Below, in pieces: positions 17,395 to 24,879 of a stretch of DNA of 35,252 nt. Within the stretch, counting starts at the first letter, position 1. Each line of letters opens with the position of its first letter. The notes beneath the pieces were generated by a model, which saw only the letters and a list, made by a program, of their open reading frames with translations, searched no databases and was not told the DNA's origin. The position numbers were made by a program, and so were the translations under genes. The DNA comes from an uncultured Prevotellaceae bacterium (lineage in GTDB: Bacteria; Bacteroidota; Bacteroidia; Bacteroidales; Muribaculaceae): contig CAMJJG010000027.1 of assembly GCA_946406035.1 (NCBI GenBank), positions 1 to 35,252 on the forward strand, written 5' to 3'.

Positions 17395-17610
17395 CTACTC
17401 TTTACCGGGCTTGTCCAGGTCCTCGACGGGCTTCTTGAGCTCGTCCTCGACCTCGTTCATGCCTTGCTTGAAGCTCTTGACGCCCTTGCCCAGACCTCGC
17501 ATGAGTTCGGGAATCTTCTTGCCACCGAACAGTAACAGAATCACAGCGACAATGAGTATGATCTCGCCCGTGCCCAAGTTCAAAAAGGCTAATATTCCAT
17601 TCAGTTCCAT
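17395..17610 (-). CDS. tatA: Twin-arginine translocase pore subunit TatA/E
   Basis: A 71-residue protein with the classic TatA layout: short N-terminus, one membrane helix ([21 protein letters not shown], with the FGGKK-P hinge), an amphipathic helix ([16 protein letters not shown]) and a charged tail rich in E/K/D. It oligomerises with TatC to form the export pore. It is the first gene of tatA-tatC, behind a TACATTTG -7 element at 17647-17654. No separate TatB is seen in the window, as expected for a minimal TatAC system. Confidence 0.95.
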   Translation of the reverse strand: MELNGILAFLNLGTGEIILIVAVILLLFGGKKIPELMRGLGKGVKSFKQGMNEVEDELKKPVEDLDKPGKE

Positions 17611-17646
17611 AAATTGATTCTATAATTAATGATGTCTATAATGATG

Positions 17647-17680
17647 CAAATGTAATCATTTTTTTCATGTTGTTGACAAA
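17647..17680 (-). promoter_or_regulatory. Promoter for tatA-tatC
   Basis: TACATTTG (17647-17654) on the minus strand, with TTTG (17677-17680) 22 bases upstream, slightly longer than consensus spacing. Confidence 0.5.
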
Positions 17681-17683
17681 AAA

Positions 17684-17715
17684 TTGTGCCATGTTGCAAA
17701 AATGTTGTAATTTTG
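17684..17715 (+). promoter_or_regulatory. Promoter for ptb-buk
   Basis: TTG (17684-17686), 21 bases, TAATTTTG (17708-17715). It is divergent from and adjacent to the tatA promoter; transcription start near 17722. Confidence 0.58.
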
Positions 17716-17757
17716 GGCATCAAATAAACCATTAACTTCTTTTATACATTAATATTA

Positions 17758-18669
17758 ATGAATACCATTAAAAATTTTGATGAGTTGCTTGCTCATCTCA
17801 AAGAAAACAATGTAAAAAAACGTGTTGCTGTTGTTTGGGCTGCCGACGAGAAGACCCCCGCGGCCTGTGCCCAGGCACTAGAGGCTGGATTTATCGAAGC
17901 CATCTTTGTGGGCTGTGAGGAGAAGCTCAAAGCCAACGAGGCCTTGAAGCCCTTTGCCGCCAGTATCAGCTATGTTGATGCCAGCGACGCCGATGATGCT
18001 GCCGCCAAGGCAGTCGCCCTCGTTCGCGAGGACAAGGCCGACGTGCTGATGAAGGGCTTGATCAACACCGATAACCTGCTGCGTGCCGTGCTGAACAAGG
18101 AGACTGGCATCCTGCCCAAGGGCAACGTGCTCACCCATGCTGCAGTGGCATCGATTCCCACCTATCACAAATTCCTCATCTTTACCGATGCCGCCGTAAT
18201 CCCCTACCCCAACCGGGAGCAGCGCATCGAGATGGTGAAATACATGTCCAATGTTGCCCGCAACTTTGGTGTTGAGGAGCCCAAGGTAGCCCTGATACAC
18301 TGCACCGAGAAGGTTAACGGCAAGCACTTCCCCTTTACCGAGGATTATCCCGTTATCATCGACATGGCCAACAAGGGCGAGCTAGGCAAGTGCATAGTTG
18401 ACGGTCCGCTGGATGCCAAGTGCGCATGCAGCATGCACGCCATGGAGGCCAAGGGCCTGACATCCCCGTTGCAGGGCGACAGCGACGTGCTGATCATGCC
18501 CGACATCGAGGCAGGCAACGTGTTCTATAAGGCCATCACCCTGTTTGCCGGCGCCAGCACTGCTGGCCTGTTGCTTGGAGCCAAGTGCCCCGCCGTGGTG
18601 CCATCTCGTGCCGACAGCGCCCAGTCCAAGTTCTACAGCCTGGCCGTTGCCACAATGGCCGCCGAGTGA
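17758..18669 (+). CDS. ptb: Phosphate butyryltransferase
   Basis: Converts an acyl-CoA (butyryl- or a branched-chain acyl-CoA) plus phosphate to acyl-phosphate. The 303 residues form a phosphotransacetylase-type two-domain fold. Visible family segments are ADVLMKGLINTDNLLRAVLN, GNVLTHAAV, FTDAAVIPYPN, VDGPLDAK (Ptb-type DGPL motif) and MPDIEAGNVFYKAI. The length matches Ptb and is shorter than the usual bacterial Pta with its regulatory domain. It is directly followed by butyrate kinase (82-base gap with no further promoter match), so the pair forms a substrate-level phosphorylation module. Real substrate (butyrate, isobutyrate, isovalerate) cannot be told from sequence, and no upstream acyl-CoA genes are in the window. 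Confidence 0.92.
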   Translation: MNTIKNFDELLAHLKENNVKKRVAVVWAADEKTPAACAQALEAGFIEAIFVGCEEKLKANEALKPFAASISYVDASDADDAAAKAVALVREDKADVLMKGLINTDNLLRAVLNKETGILPKGNVLTHAAVASIPTYHKFLIFTDAAVIPYPNREQRIEMVKYMSNVARNFGVEEPKVALIHCTEKVNGKHFPFTEDYPVIIDMANKGELGKCIVDGPLDAKCACSMHAMEAKGLTSPLQGDSDVLIMPDIEAGNVFYKAITLFAGASTAGLLLGAKCPAVVPSRADSAQSKFYSLAVATMAAE

Positions 18670-18751
18670 TATTTAAAGTATTACTTTTAAACCATACTAT
18701 TAACTCAATCAATAACAACGATTTAAACAATATTTATAAACCCTATAGAAT

Positions 18752-19807
18752 ATGATTATCCTAGTCATCAATCCTGGATCCACTTCAACCAAGATGGCAG
18801 TCGTTGAGAACGGCGAGCCCCGCCTGATCAAAGTGATTCGCCACGCAGCTGAGGAGTTGGCTCCGTTCGCCAAGATTATTGACCAGTTTGACTTCCGCCG
18901 CAAGATGATTCTTGGCGAGTTGGAGAAAGCCGGTATCCCCGTCAAGTTTGACGCGATTGTTGCTCGTGGCAGTTTAACCAAGCCCCTTCCTGGCGGTGTA
19001 TATGCCGTTGACGAGAACATGATTCAAGCTACCTATGCCAGCGAACACCAACACGCATGCGACCTGGGTTGTGTAATTGCCCGCGAGATTGCCAAAGGGC
19101 TGGGTTGCCCGTGCTACATCGCCGACCCCGTTGTGACTGATGAGCTGAACGATTATGCCCGCGTCTGCGGTTTGTCAATGTTCAAGCGCGAGAGCATCTG
19201 GCACGCCTTGAACCAGCGCGCCATCGCCCGCCGCTTCGCTAAGGAGAACGGCAAGCGCTACGAGGATTTGAACCTCATCGTTGCCCACCTGGGTGGCGGT
19301 ATCTCGGTAGCAGCCCATGACCATGGCCGCGCCGTTGACGTGAACAACGCCCTGGACGGCGAGGGCCCGTTCTCACCCGAGCGCGCCGGCAGCCTGCCTG
19401 CTAAAGAACTGGTAAACCTGTGCTTCAGCGGCGAATATACCAAGGATGAAATCCTCAAGATGATTTCGGGCAAGGGTGGCGTATTCTCACACCTGGGCAC
19501 TACCGACATGATCGAGGCCGAGAAGATGATGAACAATGGCGACGAGAAAGCCAAGCTCGTTATCAACGCCATGATTTATCACATTGCTAAGGCTATCGCC
19601 GAGAAGGGCGCCGTGCTGTGCGGCAAGATTGATGCTATTCTCATCACGGGTGGTATCGCCTACTGGCAGTACATGGTTGATGAGCTCAAGAAGCGCGTCG
19701 ACTGGATGGCTCCCGTGCACGTTTATCCTGGTGAGGACGAGATGTCGGCCCTGGCCGGCAACGCAGCAGCAGCCCTGCGTGGCGAGATCGAAGTCAAGAA
19801 ATACTAA
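18752..19807 (+). CDS. buk: Butyrate kinase
   Basis: Transfers phosphate from butyryl-phosphate (or a branched acyl-phosphate) to ADP, making ATP and the free acid. The 351 residues carry ASKHA kinase motifs: phosphate loop VINPGSTSTKMAV at the N-terminus, NLIVAHLGGGISVAAHDHG in the middle, and the adenosine-binding ILITGGIAYWQYMVDELKKR near the C-terminus. Length and the LGCVIAREIAKGLGCPCYIADPVVTDEL segment indicate Buk rather than acetate kinase (about 400 residues). Co-transcribed with ptb and followed by a hairpin. Confidence 0.94.
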   Translation: MIILVINPGSTSTKMAVVENGEPRLIKVIRHAAEELAPFAKIIDQFDFRRKMILGELEKAGIPVKFDAIVARGSLTKPLPGGVYAVDENMIQATYASEHQHACDLGCVIAREIAKGLGCPCYIADPVVTDELNDYARVCGLSMFKRESIWHALNQRAIARRFAKENGKRYEDLNLIVAHLGGGISVAAHDHGRAVDVNNALDGEGPFSPERAGSLPAKELVNLCFSGEYTKDEILKMISGKGGVFSHLGTTDMIEAEKMMNNGDEKAKLVINAMIYHIAKAIAEKGAVLCGKIDAILITGGIAYWQYMVDELKKRVDWMAPVHVYPGEDEMSALAGNAAAALRGEIEVKKY

Positions 19808-19842
19808 TTGGAGTATTAAAATCCCAGTAATTCTCAATATGC

Positions 19843-19873
19843 TAGAGGTGCCACCTGAAAAATGGCGCCTCTA
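19843..19873. terminator. Hairpin between buk and the convergent LysE-type gene
   Basis: An 11-bp stem with one G-U pair, TAGAGGTGCCA (19843-19853) with TGGCGCCTCTA (19863-19873), and a 9-base loop. It lies 35 bases after buk and 11 bases beyond the stop of the minus-strand gene, and is followed by an A/T-rich tract on the plus strand. Confidence 0.65.
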
Positions 19874-19884
19874 ACTATTTATTA

Positions 19885-20544
19885 TTAGGAAATGATGTTG
19901 AGCTCTTGAAGATAGGCAATGGTGCCCGTGACAAGGCCGTAAAGGGACAATATCAGGATAATGGTGCCGATGATGCGGTTAATCAACCACATGGAGCGGA
20001 TGTTGAAGTGTGTTCTCACTTTATCGACAAAAAACGTGATTACAGACCACCAAAGCAGGGCACCTAACACTATCGAGGCATAACCGATGATGATGTGATA
20101 AAAACGGTACTCGGGCAACGGGAAGCCAAAACGGGCAAACAGCGGGATGATGAGGAACATGATGAGCGGGTTGCTCAAGGTGAACAGGAACCCCGTCGCA
20201 GTGTCCCGCCAGTAATCATCGCGCTGGTCGATGTTCTCCTTGATCTGGCTGACAGGATTGTGAAAAATCATGTAAACGGCATAGACGATAAGCAGCGCGC
20301 TACCGATGATCTGCAGGATGTTGACATGATGGGCAATAAAATTGGTCACCAGGGAGACGCCCAGTCCCACAAGCAGACAGTAGAACAAATCGCTCGCAGC
20401 AGCTCCCACGCCTGTAAACAGGCCCGACTTGCGCCCATTGTTAAGAGTGCGCTGAACGCATAGGATACCAACGGGTCCCATGGGAGCCGACAGGATGATA
20501 CCTATCGACACACAACCAATCAATATGGATATGATAGTACCCAC
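19885..20544 (-). CDS. LysE/RhtB family amino-acid exporter-like protein
   Basis: A 219-residue membrane protein with about six helices. The N-terminal SIGIILSAPMGPVGILCVQRTL followed by GRKSGLFTGVGAAASDLFYCL is the characteristic LysE signature (APxGP, then G-x-G-A-A-x-D). LysE family proteins export basic or neutral amino acids; the substrate here is unknown. GTG 20544 is the only suitable start: no in-frame ATG precedes it, and a minus-strand -7 element (TAATTTTG, 20572-20579) gives a leader of about 20 bases. Although it follows the lptD cluster on the same strand after 82 bases, it appears to have its own promoter. Confidence 0.86.
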   Translation of the reverse strand: MGTIISILIGCVSIGIILSAPMGPVGILCVQRTLNNGRKSGLFTGVGAAASDLFYCLLVGLGVSLVTNFIAHHVNILQIIGSALLIVYAVYMIFHNPVSQIKENIDQRDDYWRDTATGFLFTLSNPLIMFLIIPLFARFGFPLPEYRFYHIIIGYASIVLGALLWWSVITFFVDKVRTHFNIRSMWLINRIIGTIILILSLYGLVTGTIAYLQELNIIS

Positions 20545-20571
20545 TCAAGGAGGTTTTTCATTTAAAACCCA

Positions 20572-20579
20572 CAAAATTA
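20572..20579 (-). promoter_or_regulatory. -7 element for the LysE-type gene
   Basis: TAATTTTG on the minus strand, about 28 bases before the GTG start. A TTTG at 20591-20594 is only 11 bases upstream, so the -33 is non-canonical. Confidence 0.42.
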
Positions 20580-20626
20580 CAAAAAAATATCAAAAGGCGA
20601 GCTTTATTGGGGCAGGATTTTCATTA

Positions 20627-21418
20627 TCACCCTTCCAGAAACTGCTCTTTGAAAAAATACTGGCGTTTACCGCGTGTTCTTCCAGCAAAATCGATGGCAT
20701 GCGCCGGGCAATGGTGATAGCAGGAAAAACAAGTGGTGCACAAGCCGTTATGCAGCCATTGCGGGTTCTTGTCAGCCGTCATGCCGATATTGCCGACTGG
20801 GCAGACCTGGCGACACTTGCCGCAACCGATACAGCGGCTGGCATCGACGGTAAATTTGGCATCGGTTACCCAGTGATTGAGGAAAAAGCTACCCAGCAGT
20901 TGACTGTTAATGCGCGGCCAGCGGCTTTTGTTGATAAGGTGAAGGCCATGGGTGCGCCCTACTATGGCAGGTAGAACCTGTTGCAGTTGCGCCCGTGCGG
21001 CATGTATCTTGTGGCGAGCACTGTCGGGGGTATCAATCTGGTCAATCACGGGGAAATTATAGGTCTCGGGCATGATGACCGAGAACGCACTGTCCAACTT
21101 GATACCCGCCGCGAGCAAGTCGGCCTGGAGGTAATCAAACGTCAAGCCAACATCGTCGCCACAAGTGGCGAAGGCGTAGCAGAACTGCGCGTCATATCCC
21201 TCGAGCCGCAACCGGCGTACAAACTCCCTGACAATAAACGGTGGCCTCCAGCCATGTACCGGGAAACAAATTCCCACACGCTCGTCGGCATCGAGGTGGT
21301 AGTCATACTTGTTATCAACGACCGCTCGGGCTATTGAGATCATCGACTCGCCGGTAGCCAGCGACAGCTGTGAAGCAATGTAGCGCGTGTTGCCAGTTCC
21401 TGAGAAATAGAAAATCAT
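20627..21418 (-). CDS. EFR1-type ferrodoxin: flavodoxin domain fused to 2[4Fe-4S] ferredoxin
   Basis: A 263-residue cytoplasmic redox protein. The N-terminus has the flavodoxin phosphate loop FSGTGNTRYIAS (5-16) and FMN-binding-like segments FPVHGWRPP and FATCGDDVG. The C-terminus carries two [4Fe-4S] motifs, CIGCGKCRQVCPVG and CTTCFSCYHHCPAHAI. Members of this group are presumed small electron carriers or oxidoreductases; specific partners are unknown. Its start overlaps the stop of the upstream YiiX-like gene by 4 bases, implying translational coupling. In a genome with ferredoxin-using hydrogenases it could take part in the same electron pool, but that is inference. Confidence 0.88.
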   Translation of the reverse strand: MIFYFSGTGNTRYIASQLSLATGESMISIARAVVDNKYDYHLDADERVGICFPVHGWRPPFIVREFVRRLRLEGYDAQFCYAFATCGDDVGLTFDYLQADLLAAGIKLDSAFSVIMPETYNFPVIDQIDTPDSARHKIHAARAQLQQVLPAIVGRTHGLHLINKSRWPRINSQLLGSFFLNHWVTDAKFTVDASRCIGCGKCRQVCPVGNIGMTADKNPQWLHNGLCTTCFSCYHHCPAHAIDFAGRTRGKRQYFFKEQFLEG

Positions 21419-22044
21419 AGCAAAATCGGGTATTTACCTAGAATTGTGACTTGTGGACGACGTGACAGTTCGCCCGGATTGGTGCCTGGGGCGCCCTCGG
21501 GCACGGACATTCCATGCTGCTGATAGAATTGGCGCCAATAGTCGATAATCGTGCCCGTTGAGTCATGAAAGGACATGGGAATTGTACTGAAAAGCAACTC
21601 ACCGGCATTATTGACATAGCACAGCTGCACCAGCTCGCTGCAATAGACGGCACTGTCACCTGGCAGATACAAGTCATCATAGGGTTTGCCCACCAGCCGA
21701 AGGCAAGCGCGAACAGATGAATTGACATCACAGTCCACATTTACCCGCCCCACGAGCACTAGGGGGGCCTCGTCGACAAAGCGGTCGAGCGAAGTTAATC
21801 GAACCGCAGGCTTTACCGCTTCTATCACATACAGGGGTCCATCGTTGCCGCCGATGTGATGGACTATGCCCACATGGTCGATCGGGTAGTTATCCACGCC
21901 AGTAGTGACAGCCGTGATGGCATTGGCCGAATCGGTGCAGCAGAAGAGCAAGTCGCCTTCACGCAGCGCACCCTGCCCCATCAACTCAAGGCAAGAGCAC
22001 AACGCTACGACCGCCAGCAGCCATTTAATACCATGTGACACCAT
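21415..22044 (-). CDS. YiiX/NlpC-P60-like cysteine hydrolase, exported
   Basis: A 209-residue protein with a signal sequence (about 1-24, including LLAVVALCSC and ending LMGQ). The mature part matches the permuted NlpC/P60 YiiX-type fold: LREGDLLFCC, the histidine in IDHVGIVHH (H57), a GKPYDDLYLPGD loop, and the catalytic cysteine in AVYCSELVQLCY (C135). Such enzymes cleave amide or ester bonds in peptidoglycan peptides or lipids. The gene's first 20 bases overlap the end of lptD and its end overlaps the EFR1-type gene by 4 bases, so the three genes are translated as one coupled unit. C18 in ALCSC might serve as a lipoprotein cysteine, but the lipobox is weak. Confidence 0.83.
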   Translation of the reverse strand: MVSHGIKWLLAVVALCSCLELMGQGALREGDLLFCCTDSANAITAVTTGVDNYPIDHVGIVHHIGGNDGPLYVIEAVKPAVRLTSLDRFVDEAPLVLVGRVNVDCDVNSSVRACLRLVGKPYDDLYLPGDSAVYCSELVQLCYVNNAGELLFSTIPMSFHDSTGTIIDYWRQFYQQHGMSVPEGAPGTNPGELSRRPQVTILGKYPILL

Positions 22045-24673
22045 TGCTCAGGCTTGAATGCTTGTCATACTTAACATCCTGCAAGATGGACGACTTGACA
22101 GCGATGTGAAAGTTGTAACTCTTATAAGGGCCGACAGGAACAAAGCTTGCACTCATCTCGAAACAGTGCATCTGACGCGAGATGCTGCAATTCATGTAGG
22201 CAATCTTGTGAGCATCAAAGTTGTAGCTGGCCGAAGCCGTGAATGACCAGTTCTTGGTGGGACGAATGCTGGCGTTCATGCTCAAGTTGTGAGTGAACTT
22301 GCCGTTATACTCCATCTTGTCGTAGTTAAACGAGCCGTAGCCGTAGGATAGCGAATAATTGATCGTCAGGTTCCAGGGGCAATCCCACTTGGCGTAACCA
22401 TCAACAAGTTCCAAATCGGTCGTAGGGCCAGTATTGCCCGAGTCATTCTGTTCTTGGCCATTAGTCTCCCGGCTCTGGTTGCCTGGCGGCTGATTCTTGC
22501 CATCGTTGGACTTTTTATTGTCGCGCTTGCGCTTGAAAGTGTCGTTGTTGAACGTATAGGAAAACGAGGTTCCCGTGCTGGAAAGACGTCCCCAGCCGCC
22601 CCCATTGAACAGGCGCAACTTGTTGATTCGGACCGGTACACCGTTCTCGTTGAGGGCATACTTATAGACGTCCCATGTGGCGCTCAGGTTGAGGTTGAAG
22701 CCCTTGGTCAACCGCAGCATGATGCTGGTGTTGAGGTTACTCCACTTCATCGAGTCGGCTGCAAGATTACATGACTGGCTCAGGGTGAAATTCCCGATCA
22801 GGGAGATCTTCTTGAACCCGGTGCTGTCATTCTCGCTCTTGACCTTGGCCTCGAGATTGTTGGCGATATTGAATGATATGGTTCCCGACTTGCCATTGGG
22901 CGCGTTGCCATACAAGCCGTGCTGGAAATAGCTGTAGCGGGAATTATGGTGAACGCCAGAGCCATCCTCATAATCAAGATTGCCATAATATCCCCAGAAG
23001 GGGGCGCCAAAATCGGGCGCTGCCGAAAATGAGATTGACGGTGTCATGACGTGGCGCACCATCTGTAGTTTCTCACTCAACTTGCCCAAAAACTTGAGGG
23101 GCTTGAAGAAACCATATACCTTAGTACTGAGTGAGACACCAAAACTGAAGTCAAAAATGTTGTAGAAGCCATAGGTTGTATCCCTCACCACCGCACTGGC
23201 GTTGGGGTCCCACTGCTGTCTTATTTTGCTGGTGTACATGCGGTCGTTCATTGTGATCGACGGCGTGATATTAAGGTACTTCAACACATTGAACGTCGCC
23301 TGGACGGGAACCGTGTGACTCATTCCATTGCGCCAGTCCTTGACCAGGCTCTTGTGGAGGAACTCGTCTTGCTTGGCCGTCAACGAATTCTGGAATTTTC
23401 CCGTGTAGCTGACCTTGATTTTCTCATACCAGCGTTCGTCACCAACGGCACGCTTGCGCTTGAATGGGGCCAGCTGACTCATGTTGATGGTCAAGTTGGG
23501 GAACGAGACTGTGATGGTAGAGTCGGCAGTGCGTTGCGACACATTGGCCGTCGTCGAGAAAGACCACTTGGAGTTGGGGATCTTATAGGTCAGGTTGATG
23601 GTGCTGCTCTTGGTGTTCTCGGTAAAGGCGTTGGTGTAATAAGTGTTCAAGCTATTACGCGAGTAGCCCGTTGTAGCAAAGTTCACGCTGGCCGAGAAGG
23701 TCAGGTAAGGATTGGCCTTCTGGTTCTGGGTATGGCTCCAGACCACCTGAAAGTTACGCATCTTGTTGTAGTCGGGGTCACCCTTCTGGCCAGTCACGGT
23801 AGTCAGGTAATTGACACTAAACGAGCCCGAGAACTTGTATCGTCGAGCATAGGATGACTGTGCCGACACGCCCCATGATCCCCGCGTATAGATTTCGCCG
23901 GTGATGGCCAGATCGGCGTGCTGCCCCAGCGCCAGATAGTATCCACCGTTGCGCAGGTAGAATCCACGATTATAATCCTCGCCAAATGTGGGTACCAGGA
24001 TTCCGCTCTGGTATTTCTCACTGAAGGGGAAGTATCCAAACGGCACCGCAATGGGCAACGGCAAGTCTTCAAGAACCATATAGGCAGGTCCGGTAACGAC
24101 ATTCTTCTTGGGCTTGACCTTGGCCTTGGTCAGCTGGAAGTAGAAGTGCGGGTGCTCATGATCGTCACAGGTGGTGTATCGGCCGTCCTTGATGTAATAG
24201 TAGTCATCTTCGGTCTTCTTGGTGATGCCGCCGGTGAGGAAGCCTTCGCCCTGCTCGGTCACAATGTCGGTAATATAGCCGCGCTTGGACTTGAAGTTAT
24301 ACTTCATCACTCTGGACTCATACTCGCCGCTGTTATCCTTGAAGACGGGAGTACCCACGAGTTCGCCGATGCTGTCGGGGATGCCGATTGCGTGCACCTG
24401 GCTGCTATCCATGTCCATGCTGATCTGTGAGGCGCTCATGTCGATATCACCATAGAGGATCTTGCTGCCACCATACATCACAGCATGATTGCGGCCAAAG
24501 AGGATAATGCTATCCTTGGCACTGAACTGTACCACATGGTCAAGATCGACGCGCTCAAGCACAAAGCGACTTGTGTCGGACCTGGTGGTGTCCACTTGAG
24601 CGTATAAGGGCAATGGCAGCAGCATCATGGCCACTACCAATGCAATAATAATATGAAGACTGCGCGTCGACAA
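22025..24673 (-). CDS. lptD: LPS-assembly outer-membrane protein LptD (Bacteroidetes type)
   Basis: Inserts lipopolysaccharide into the outer leaflet. The product is about 882 residues: signal peptide (STRSLHIIIALVVAMMLLPLPLYAQ), an OstA/LptA-like periplasmic domain (about 30-200, with repeated YGGSKILYGDIDMSASQISMD-type strands), then a large beta-barrel with many alternating aromatic strands to the C-terminal VTWY. A hydrophilic K/N/Q/G-rich insertion at about 725-770 is probably an extracellular loop. A TTG at 24712 would be in frame but lies upstream of the promoter -7 element, so TTG 24673 (AAGG just upstream) is chosen. First gene of the lptD-yiiX-efr1 unit. ATG 24628 would destroy the signal peptide. 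Confidence 0.9.
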   Translation of the reverse strand: MSTRSLHIIIALVVAMMLLPLPLYAQVDTTRSDTSRFVLERVDLDHVVQFSAKDSIILFGRNHAVMYGGSKILYGDIDMSASQISMDMDSSQVHAIGIPDSIGELVGTPVFKDNSGEYESRVMKYNFKSKRGYITDIVTEQGEGFLTGGITKKTEDDYYYIKDGRYTTCDDHEHPHFYFQLTKAKVKPKKNVVTGPAYMVLEDLPLPIAVPFGYFPFSEKYQSGILVPTFGEDYNRGFYLRNGGYYLALGQHADLAITGEIYTRGSWGVSAQSSYARRYKFSGSFSVNYLTTVTGQKGDPDYNKMRNFQVVWSHTQNQKANPYLTFSASVNFATTGYSRNSLNTYYTNAFTENTKSSTINLTYKIPNSKWSFSTTANVSQRTADSTITVSFPNLTINMSQLAPFKRKRAVGDERWYEKIKVSYTGKFQNSLTAKQDEFLHKSLVKDWRNGMSHTVPVQATFNVLKYLNITPSITMNDRMYTSKIRQQWDPNASAVVRDTTYGFYNIFDFSFGVSLSTKVYGFFKPLKFLGKLSEKLQMVRHVMTPSISFSAAPDFGAPFWGYYGNLDYEDGSGVHHNSRYSYFQHGLYGNAPNGKSGTISFNIANNLEAKVKSENDSTGFKKISLIGNFTLSQSCNLAADSMKWSNLNTSIMLRLTKGFNLNLSATWDVYKYALNENGVPVRINKLRLFNGGGWGRLSSTGTSFSYTFNNDTFKRKRDNKKSNDGKNQPPGNQSRETNGQEQNDSGNTGPTTDLELVDGYAKWDCPWNLTINYSLSYGYGSFNYDKMEYNGKFTHNLSMNASIRPTKNWSFTASASYNFDAHKIAYMNCSISRQMHCFEMSASFVPVGPYKSYNFHIAVKSSILQDVKYDKHSSLSNGVTWY

Positions 24674-24698
24674 TGCCTTGTATTTCCAATACAGTCTG

Positions 24699-24728
24699 CA
24701 AAGATAGTGCAAATCAATAGCATGGCAA
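24699..24728 (-). promoter_or_regulatory. Consensus promoter for lptD
   Basis: On the minus strand TTG (24726-24728), exactly 19 bases, TATCTTTG (24699-24706). Transcription start is expected near 24692, which forces an lptD start codon below that position. Confidence 0.72.
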
Positions 24729-24837
24729 GCAGGTTTTGGTTTTATTATCTTTTTTTAGCACCTCAGAATGCAAACCACGGAATACAAACTCTTGAAAAAA
24801 ACTGATGCCAAGGAAGCACAAACTGAAAACTTTTCAG

Positions 24838-24845
24838 TACCTTTG
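24838..24845 (+). promoter_or_regulatory. -7 element for hydG-hydF
   Basis: TACCTTTG matches the consensus and lies 34 bases before the hydG ATG. No TTG is found 19-21 bases upstream, so activation or an alternative sigma factor is possible. Confidence 0.52.
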
Positions 24846-24879
24846 TGGGTTGTAACAACTAATAACTATCATTAATATC

